The translations under genes and the position numbers were made by a program. From assembly GCF_900108275.1 (NCBI RefSeq), contig NZ_FNVD01000021.1:1-42264 (forward strand): a stretch of DNA of 42,264 bases, written 5' to 3'. The DNA is from Jhaorihella thermophila. GTDB lineage: Bacteria; Pseudomonadota; Alphaproteobacteria; Rhodobacterales; Rhodobacteraceae. Shown here piece after piece: positions 36,797 to 42,264 of this stretch. Below the pieces are notes generated by a model. It worked only from the letters and a program-made list of their open reading frames with translations. It ran no database searches and had not been told where the DNA came from. Numbering within the stretch: position 1 is the first letter of the stretch; the number at the start of each line of letters is the position of its first letter.

Positions 36797-38053
36797 TCAC
36801 CTTGCGTAGGGGTCTTCCAGAGCAGGCAACAGCTTGCCCACGCAATCGCCGAAGCCGATCGTGTAGCCGTCGCCGCGCGCCGCGCCCTTCAGTGTCAGCG
36901 TGTCGCCGTCCTCGATGAAGCTGCGGGTTTCGCCGGTGTCGAGCCGGATCGGCTCCTTGCCGCCCCAGCTGAGTTCCAGAAGCGAGCCGCGGCTGTCCTT
37001 CGTCGGCCCCGAGATCGTGCCCGAGCCCAGCAGGTCGCCCACGTTCATCGGGCAGCCGCAGGTGGTGTGATGCGCCAGCTGCTGGGCCGAGGAATAGTAC
37101 ATTTCCTTGTAATTGGTGCGGGCAATGGTGGTGGCGGGCTTGCCTTCGGGGGCCAGCGTCACCTCGAGTTCGATGTCATAGAGCATCGGGCCGCAATCCT
37201 TGAGGTGGTCGAGCAGTTCCACCTCGCGCGGGGGCGTGTCGGTGCGGAAGGGTTCCAGCGCGGCCTTGGTCACGATCCACGGGCTGATGCTGGTCGCCGT
37301 CGCCTTGGCCTGGAACGGCCCCAGCGGCTGGTATTCCCAAGCCTGGATGTCGCGCGCCGACCAGTCGTTCAGCAGGACGTAGCCGAAGATGTTGGCGTCA
37401 GCCTCCTGAACGGTGATCGGGCCTTCGGAGGCGGTGCCGACGATGGCGCCCATCTCCAGTTCGATGTCGAACCGGGCCGAGGGGGCAAAGCGCGGGCGGT
37501 CGTCGTTCGGCCCCTTGAGCTGGCCCCAGGGGCGGCGGATCTCGGTGCCCGAGACCACCACCGAGGAGGCGCGGCCATTGTAGCCGATCGGGATGTGCAG
37601 CCAGTTCGGCGGCAGCGCGTTTTCGGGGCCACGGAACATGGTGCCCACGTTGAAGGCGTGGTGCTTGCCGGCATAGAAATCGGTGTATTCCGAGACCACG
37701 AAGGGCATATGCAGCGTGGCCTCGGCCTGCGGCACCAGCAGAGGTTCTACCTTCTCCCGCTCGGCCGCGCCGGCAGTCAGAAGCGCGGTGAGGCGTTCGC
37801 GCAGCGCCGCCCAGACGGCGGGGCCCTGCTCCATCAGGTCGTTCCAGTAGGGCACGTCGAAGAGCGGCTCGTCCATGAGCCGGATCAGGCCGGACTCTTC
37901 GGCCGCGGCCATGTCGAGGATCATGTCGCCGATCGCCACGCCGCAGCGCGGCTCGGTCCCTTTGGTCGAGAAGACGCCGTAGGGCAGGTTGTTCAAGGGA
38001 AACGGATGGGCGGGATCGTTCGCGGATGCGACCCAGCTTTTCATGAGCGGCAT
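36797..38053 (-). CDS. fahA: Fumarylacetoacetase
   Basis: Hydrolyses fumarylacetoacetate to fumarate and acetoacetate, the last step of homogentisate (tyrosine) breakdown. The 418-aa product has the N-terminal SH3-like domain of true fumarylacetoacetases and the full metal and catalytic set: Asp125 and His132 in SEYTDFYAGKHHAFNVG, Glu198 and Glu200 in FDIELEMG, and Asp230 in NDWSARDIQ. The ATG at 38053 has AGGAGG 9 bases upstream; the next ATG (38044) is possible. It is first in the minus-strand cluster, divergent from a MarR gene. Confidence 0.95.
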   Translation of the reverse strand: MPLMKSWVASANDPAHPFPLNNLPYGVFSTKGTEPRCGVAIGDMILDMAAAEESGLIRLMDEPLFDVPYWNDLMEQGPAVWAALRERLTALLTAGAAEREKVEPLLVPQAEATLHMPFVVSEYTDFYAGKHHAFNVGTMFRGPENALPPNWLHIPIGYNGRASSVVVSGTEIRRPWGQLKGPNDDRPRFAPSARFDIELEMGAIVGTASEGPITVQEADANIFGYVLLNDWSARDIQAWEYQPLGPFQAKATATSISPWIVTKAALEPFRTDTPPREVELLDHLKDCGPMLYDIELEVTLAPEGKPATTIARTNYKEMYYSSAQQLAHHTTCGCPMNVGDLLGSGTISGPTKDSRGSLLELSWGGKEPIRLDTGETRSFIEDGDTLTLKGAARGDGYTIGFGDCVGKLLPALEDPYAR

Positions 38054-38178
38054 TTCGGTGTTCCTCCTGGTCCCTCGTCCGGGATGACCGGCGAGAGACT
38101 CGGTTGCGCGTTTTCCTGTCGTTGACAGCGTTGGGGTAATAGTTGTTTTTGTAACCAACAATAGGTCAAGGGGCGAAA
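38054..38178. promoter_or_regulatory. Divergent control region fahA / MarR gene
   Basis: An imperfect dyad ATAGTTG-N10-CAACAAT (38139-38162) lies next to TTGACC on the minus strand (38169-38164), a -35-like hexamer towards fahA. The dyad would overlap the fahA promoter spacer, the expected place for a MarR-type operator. Confidence 0.4.
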
Positions 38179-38616
38179 ATGGAGAAAAAAGACGATTTCG
38201 ATCTGGAAAACTTTCTTCCCTTCCTGCTGAACCAGGCGGCCGAAGAAAGTTCGCTGGCGTTCCAGAAAGTCTACAAGAGCCGCTATGGCCTGCTGCGCAC
38301 CGACTGGCGGGTGCTGTTTCATCTGGGCATCTACGGGCGGATGACGGCCAAGGAGATCGGCCAGCGATCGAAGATACACAAGACCAAGATCAGCCGGGCG
38401 GTGCAGCGGCTGGCCGAGCGGCGCTATCTGACCCGGACGCGGGACGAAAACGACCGGAGGTCGGAACATCTGGAACTGACACCGGCGGGCGAAGCGGTGT
38501 ATCGTGACCTGCGCGGCATTGCCGAAGACTATGACGCGCGGCTGACCGCGCAGTTCACGCGGGGAGAAAACGCGCTGTTGCGGGTGATGCTGCGGCGGCT
38601 GGCCGGGATGGGCTGA
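38179..38616 (+). CDS. MarR family regulator of the fahA cluster
   Basis: A 145-aa winged-helix regulator. The DNA-binding part reads LRTDWRVLFHLGIYGRMTAK, EIGQRSKIHKTKISRAVQRL and the wing LTRTRDENDRRSEHLELTPAG, with the DxRS/R signature of the MarR wing. It is divergent from fahA and differs clearly from the HpaR-like regulator 7 kb away, so each catabolic cluster has its own MarR protein. The ligand is presumably an aromatic intermediate. GGTCAAGGGG lies just before the ATG. Confidence 0.88.
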   Translation: MEKKDDFDLENFLPFLLNQAAEESSLAFQKVYKSRYGLLRTDWRVLFHLGIYGRMTAKEIGQRSKIHKTKISRAVQRLAERRYLTRTRDENDRRSEHLELTPAGEAVYRDLRGIAEDYDARLTAQFTRGENALLRVMLRRLAGMG

Positions 38617-38712
38617 GCGCGCGCCAGCGCCGGGAAAAGCAGCGGGAAATTCCCCGCCAGGGCTCTGGCAATTTCCGACCCGCGCCCACAGATGGGACGT
38701 TCCACGAGGACG

Positions 38713-39939
38713 ATGAAGAAAATGAAATACAGCGAGGCCGGCAAGCCCCTTAACGACTGGCTGGTGCAGCAGGGCATGGAGGGCGCGACCCAGCAGGAAC
38801 TGCTGGCGGGCTATTGCGACCGGCTGGTAGAACTGGGAGTGCCTCTGATGCGGCTGCATGTGGCGCAAAGCGCGTTTCACCCGAAATATGGCGGCATCGG
38901 GCTGGAGTGGCACCGAAAGGCCGGCATGACCCGCGAAACCTATTCCTATTCCGAAGAGCCGCCCGAGCAATGGGTGCGCAGCCCGTTCTACTACATGATC
39001 GAACAAGGGCAGCCCTATCTGCACGCGCAGCTGGACGGCCGTTTCGCCAACCGCTTTCCGATCTTCGCGGATCTGCGCGCCGAAGGGGGGACGGATTACC
39101 TGGCGATGGCGTCGATTCTCACGCGGCACGATCCCAAAGCGCCGCTTGACCCGAACAACCTGCCGGAGGGGCTGATCGCATCATGGGTGACCGACGCGCC
39201 CGAGGGCTTCGGCCCCGAGCATGTCGGCATCATCCGGGGGGCGCACCCCTATCTCGCACTGGCAATGAAATCGGCGTCGAACCGGCTGATGGCGCAGCAA
39301 CTGCTGCGGGTCTATCTGGGCCGGGACGCGGGCCAGCGCGTGCTGAGGGGCGAGTTGCAGCGCGGATCGCTGCGTGAAATCAACGCGGTAATGTTGTTTT
39401 TCGACCTGGCCGGCTTTACCGAGATGGCCGAGCGGATCCCCGGCAGCTATCTGATCCGGATGGTGAATGACTACTTTGAAATCACCGTGGGCGAAATCCA
39501 GCAGAACGGCGGGCATATCCTGAAATTCATGGGCGATGGCCTTCTGGCCATGTTCGGCCATGATGACATGACGGAAGCGGCCGATGCCGCGCTGGACACG
39601 GTTGCCAAGCTTCGCGCCGACATCGACCGGCACAACGAAGAACGCGAACGCGGCGGACTGCCCGCGACCGAGGCCAGCTTTGCCCTTCATGCGGGAGAGA
39701 TCCTCTACGGCAATATCGGCGCGGAAAACAGGCTGGATTTTACCGCGATCGGCCCCGCCGTGAACCTGACCGCGCGTCTTTCCGGCATGCGACGGCCGCT
39801 GGGGCAGAACGTCATCCTGTCCGAAAAGGTGAAGCGACTGGCGACGCCGGGGCGACACGACCTGGTGTCGCTCGGCCGCTACATGCTGCGCGGCGTGGCC
39901 GAACCGCACGAGCTGTTCACGATCTACCAACCGGTTTGA
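38713..39939 (+). CDS. Class III adenylate/guanylate cyclase
   Basis: Makes a cyclic nucleotide second messenger. The 408-aa product has an N-terminal region (about 1-190) without membrane helices or a domain I recognise. Then comes a class III catalytic domain with the first metal Asp231 in FFDLAGFTEMAE, the second metal Asp275 in KFMGDGLLAMFG, and the transition-state region DFTAIGPAVNLTARLSG. Base specificity cannot be told safely by eye. The ATG at 38713 has GAGG close upstream; ATG 38692 and 38722 are alternatives. It lies 96 bases after the MarR gene. Effector proteins are not in the window. Confidence 0.88.
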   Translation: MKKMKYSEAGKPLNDWLVQQGMEGATQQELLAGYCDRLVELGVPLMRLHVAQSAFHPKYGGIGLEWHRKAGMTRETYSYSEEPPEQWVRSPFYYMIEQGQPYLHAQLDGRFANRFPIFADLRAEGGTDYLAMASILTRHDPKAPLDPNNLPEGLIASWVTDAPEGFGPEHVGIIRGAHPYLALAMKSASNRLMAQQLLRVYLGRDAGQRVLRGELQRGSLREINAVMLFFDLAGFTEMAERIPGSYLIRMVNDYFEITVGEIQQNGGHILKFMGDGLLAMFGHDDMTEAADAALDTVAKLRADIDRHNEERERGGLPATEASFALHAGEILYGNIGAENRLDFTAIGPAVNLTARLSGMRRPLGQNVILSEKVKRLATPGRHDLVSLGRYMLRGVAEPHELFTIYQPV

Positions 39940-39998
39940 ACGCGCCGGATTCCGGCAAAGGCGAGTATGGGCCACCGTGTCGTTCGGTCGCACCACCG

Positions 39999-40082
39999 GG
40001 GGCTTTGCCCCGTCGCCATTGTCGCTCGGACCAATGGCGCTTCAATGGCGGCCCCCAGAGTATTTGCTGCAAGATGAAGGGG
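39999..40082 (+). repeat. Intergenic element, copy E
   Basis: GGGGC-TTT-GCCCC (39999-40011) and the dyad CGCCATTG (40014-40021) / CAATGGCG (40032-40039) precede CCCAGAGTATTTGCTGCAAG and ATGAAGG (to 40081). The core differs from copies C and D by two bases. It fills the gap between the convergent cyclase and mipZ genes. Confidence 0.65.
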
Positions 40083-40099
40083 CGGAGCGGGACTCGACC

Positions 40100-40909
40100 C
40101 TAGAACGCTACCTCGACACCGGGCAGGTGCAGTTCTTTCATCATGTCACGCAATTCCTGGCGTGCGGCGACATTCGAGATATTGAGCTGCTTCACCCCGA
40201 TATCCTTGAGATCCAGCAGCGTCAGGCCGCGCGGAAAGAGTTCGCGGAAGATGACCCGTTCGCTGAACCCCGGCGCGACGCGAAAGCCGATCCGTTCCGA
40301 CAGAAGACGCACCGCGCGCTGCATCTTTTCCTTGTTCACCATCCGCTGGGTACCGACCCGGTTGCGGATCACCACCCAGTCGATCGGCTTCAGCCCCGCC
40401 TGCGCCCTGAGCTGGCGCGCGTTCCAGACCATTTCGGAATAGACCGAGGGGCCGAGGATCCGTTCGGCGCCGGGATCGATCCGCGCCAGCAGATCGAAAT
40501 CGACGAAACTGTCGTTGAGCGGCGTGATCAGGGTATCGGCCAACGAATGGGCCACCTGGCTGAGGCGTGTGTGCGAGCCGGGGCAATCGATCAGAATGAA
40601 GTCACTGTCTGGCTCCAGCCGGGCCACGGCCGCGGACAGGCGGTGGTCATAGACGTTCTCGCCCGGCTTCAGCGCCGAAGGGTCGATCTCCGGCAAGTCA
40701 TGGCAGACCGGGCTGGGCAGGTCGATCCCGGTCTGGCGCATGTAGTCGGCCCGATTCTCCGCGTAACGGGCCAGCGAGCGCTGGCGCAGGTCCAGGTCCA
40801 GCGTGTTGACCTTGTGCCCCATCCGCGCGAGCGCGGTGGCCACGTGCATCGAGACAGTGGACTTGCCCGCCCCGCCCTTTTCGTTCCCAACAACGATGAT
40901 ATGCGCCAT
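40100..40909 (-). CDS. mipZ: Division plane positioning ATPase MipZ
   Basis: ParA/MinD-type ATPase that forms a gradient from the chromosome origin and keeps FtsZ rings at mid-cell in alphaproteobacteria. The 269-aa product has the deviant Walker A motif KGGAGKST (11-18), then LDLDLRQRSLARYAENR typical of MipZ, Walker B near FILIDCPG, the NDSFVDFDLL segment, and ERVIFRELFPRGLTLLDL near the C-terminus. These distinguish it from plasmid ParA. It is monocistronic and divergent from ppk2. Confidence 0.95.
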   Translation of the reverse strand: MAHIIVVGNEKGGAGKSTVSMHVATALARMGHKVNTLDLDLRQRSLARYAENRADYMRQTGIDLPSPVCHDLPEIDPSALKPGENVYDHRLSAAVARLEPDSDFILIDCPGSHTRLSQVAHSLADTLITPLNDSFVDFDLLARIDPGAERILGPSVYSEMVWNARQLRAQAGLKPIDWVVIRNRVGTQRMVNKEKMQRAVRLLSERIGFRVAPGFSERVIFRELFPRGLTLLDLKDIGVKQLNISNVAARQELRDMMKELHLPGVEVAF

Positions 40910-41180
40910 GGCCTGCCTGTCGCTCTGCCTGTTTTCGTCAAAGTGATGTTGCCCCCTACTATATGTTGTGGAATACTGGATGGGAAGCGCTCAAACGGCG
41001 GTGTTGCCGACCATGCGGCGGCAGGTTCGGCCCTCTTGCGCCGCTTCGGTTGGCGGACAACTGCGTCCACGGCATCCGGTTGCCGGAAATCCCGGAGCAG
41101 GCATTGACACCGGCCGCCTGGCGCCAACATCAAGCATGGGAACGCCCTTGCAGGATCAAATCAGATTTCAGGAGCAGGTC
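40910..41180. other. Gap between mipZ and ppk2
   Basis: 271 bases that hold both divergent promoters. TTGCCC (40949-40954) and AATACT (40972-40977), 17 bases apart, are a fair promoter pair towards ppk2. A frame in phase with ppk2 is open through 40968-41180 but lacks ribosome sites at its ATGs, so I take it as leader, not protein. Confidence 0.4.
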
Positions 41181-42173
41181 TTGAACAAGAAGGACAAGAA
41201 ACACCCCAGGAAGAGCCCGGCGCTCAAGCGCCCCGCCTCCAGCGCCACCGCCGAGAGCGCGCAGCAGGACGACAACCACGTCATGGAGTGGATCGAGGCC
41301 GAGCTGCAGGATACGTTCGACGAAACCCTCGAGATAGAGTTTTCGGAACCGATGCTGTCGATGGAGCTGCGCAAGCTCTATCGCGCTCAGCATCCAGATG
41401 AACTGGATCGAAAGGTCTATTTCCGCAACCTGCTTCGGCTTCAGGCCGAGCTCATCAAGGTTCAGGACTGGGTCCAGCACACCGGCGCCAAGATCTGCAT
41501 CTTGTTCGAGGGTCGCGATGCAGCCGGCAAGGGCGGCGTCATCAAGCGTATCACCCAGCGGCTGAACCCGCGCGTGGCGCGCGTGGTCGCCCTGCCCGCC
41601 CCCAGCCGGCGCGAGCAGAGCCAGTGGTATTTCCAGCGCTACGTCCCGCACCTGCCCGCCGCGGGTGAAATCGTGCTGTTCGACCGATCCTGGTACAACC
41701 GCGCCGGGGTGGAACGGGTAATGGGTTTCGCCACCGAAGAACAGGTCGAGCAGTTCTTTCAGGACGTGCCGGAATTCGAACGCATGCTGGTGAGGTCGGG
41801 GATCATCCTGCTGAAATACTGGTTCTCGATCACGGACGAGGAACAGCAGCTGCGTTTCCTCATGCGCATCCATGACCCCATGAAACAATGGAAACTGTCG
41901 CCGATGGATCTGGAATCCCGCATCCGCTGGGAGGACTACACCAAGGCCAAGGAGGACATGTTCGAGCGCACCAACATCCCCGAAGCGCCTTGGTATATCG
42001 TCGAGGGGAACGACAAGAAGCGCGAACGGCTCAATTGCATGGAACATATCCTGTCGAAGATCCCCTATTACGAGATCCCCCACGAAAAGGTTACCCTGCC
42101 CGAGCGCAAGCACGATCCGAACTACGAACGCCGCGTCCTGCCAGACGAGCTCTACGTGCCGAAAATCTACTAG
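41181..42173 (+). CDS. ppk2: Polyphosphate kinase 2
   Basis: Transfers phosphate between polyphosphate and nucleoside diphosphates. The 330-aa product has one PPK2 domain with Walker A GRDAAGKGG (111-119), Walker B LFDRSWYNR (166-174), and the lid region with MGFATEEQVEQFF. The family end YVPKIY is intact. The N-terminal 30 residues are Lys/Pro-rich and not conserved. I chose TTG 41181 because AGGAG lies about 8 bases upstream; ATG 41136 adds 15 residues but has no ribosome site. The domain looks like the one-domain type that favours nucleoside diphosphate phosphorylation. It is followed within 12 bases by the end of an insertion sequence. Confidence 0.92.
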   Translation: MNKKDKKHPRKSPALKRPASSATAESAQQDDNHVMEWIEAELQDTFDETLEIEFSEPMLSMELRKLYRAQHPDELDRKVYFRNLLRLQAELIKVQDWVQHTGAKICILFEGRDAAGKGGVIKRITQRLNPRVARVVALPAPSRREQSQWYFQRYVPHLPAAGEIVLFDRSWYNRAGVERVMGFATEEQVEQFFQDVPEFERMLVRSGIILLKYWFSITDEEQQLRFLMRIHDPMKQWKLSPMDLESRIRWEDYTKAKEDMFERTNIPEAPWYIVEGNDKKRERLNCMEHILSKIPYYEIPHEKVTLPERKHDPNYERRVLPDELYVPKIY

Positions 42174-42185
42174 CAACTGTATTTC

Positions 42186-42264
42186 TCAGGCGGGTTGAGG
42201 AGCCCACTTTCGCCTCATTTTGCACAGAGCGTTTGCAATGGTGACGAGTTTGCGGGCAACCGCC
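42186..42264 (-). mobile_element. IS110-type transposase, C-terminal end
   Basis: The minus strand encodes AVARKLVTIANALCKMRRKW then APQPA and a TGA stop. The pattern VARKL-x-x-x-ANAL...KW is the C-terminus of IS110/IS116 family transposases, DEDD-type recombinases. Only the last 25 codons are inside the window; the gene continues past the right edge. The stop is 12 bases from the end of ppk2, so the short right end of the element must lie at or inside 42174-42185. IS110 members lack terminal inverted repeats, so the exact edge cannot be drawn here. Confidence 0.7.

Noticed and set aside
40968-41180. Longer N-terminus for PPK2
   Set aside because: No ribosome site at ATG 40968 or 41136, and the extra residues are low-complexity, whereas TTG 41181 has AGGAG upstream.
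41130-42176. Open frame of 348 codons opposite ppk2
   Set aside because: Antisense to a motif-complete PPK2 gene.

Overview
The window is a GC-rich chromosomal segment of an alphaproteobacterium, most likely a Rhodobacteraceae (roseobacter-type) species. This rests on gene order (tldD divergent from ctaC-ctaB-coxF-ctaG-ctaE-surf1-thrC-M16 peptidase), on MipZ, on an insertion in CarB that I associate with this family, on short intergenic elements with a GTATTTGGA core, and on FNR-type boxes. No database search was possible; all calls come from reading motifs and context.

Layout. 0.1-8.8 kb: housekeeping genes aspS (-), a cyclopropane fatty acid synthase (+), carB (+), an orphan response regulator (-) and a RimJ/RimL-like acetyltransferase (-). 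8.2-15.6 kb: a long minus-strand block for aa3-type cytochrome c oxidase subunits and assembly (ctaC, ctaB, a 58-aa CoxF-like protein, ctaG, ctaE, surf1), then thrC, an M16 peptidase and the acetyltransferase, with tight or overlapping joints. Two perfect FNR-type boxes lie between ctaC and divergent tldD. 15.8-22.7 kb: tldD, dprA, topA and the two subunits of a succinyl-CoA:3-ketoacid CoA-transferase, all on +. 22.7-25.5 kb: a lytic transglycosylase (-), a tandem duplication carrying two nearly identical Flp-like pilin genes with their leaders, and a FadR-type regulator (-) with a structured upstream region. 25.8-28.2 kb: asd and an MFS transporter.

28.2-38.6 kb is the catabolic part. One minus-strand cluster has HpcD/HpaF-type isomerase, an aromatic amino acid decarboxylase and a HpaI-type aldolase, with a divergent HpaR-like MarR gene. 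It is an incomplete homoprotocatechuate branch. The second minus-strand cluster runs fahA, metallo-beta-lactamase-fold protein, FAD hydroxylase, DUF2783 protein, VOC-fold protein, maiA, ureohydrolase, with its own divergent MarR gene. It looks like a hydroquinone-type (homogentisate-like) ring-cleavage route in which the only dioxygenase candidate is a one-domain VOC protein. FahA would release fumarate and acetoacetate, and the CoA-transferase near 22 kb could activate the acetoacetate. The ureohydrolase gene is broken by an in-frame TAG at codon 30.

38.7-42.3 kb: a class III nucleotide cyclase (+), mipZ (-), ppk2 (+), and at the right edge the last 25 codons of an IS110-type transposase ending 12 bases after ppk2. 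Five intergenic copies of a GTATTTGGA-containing element are scattered through the window. I saw no tRNA, rRNA or CRISPR array.
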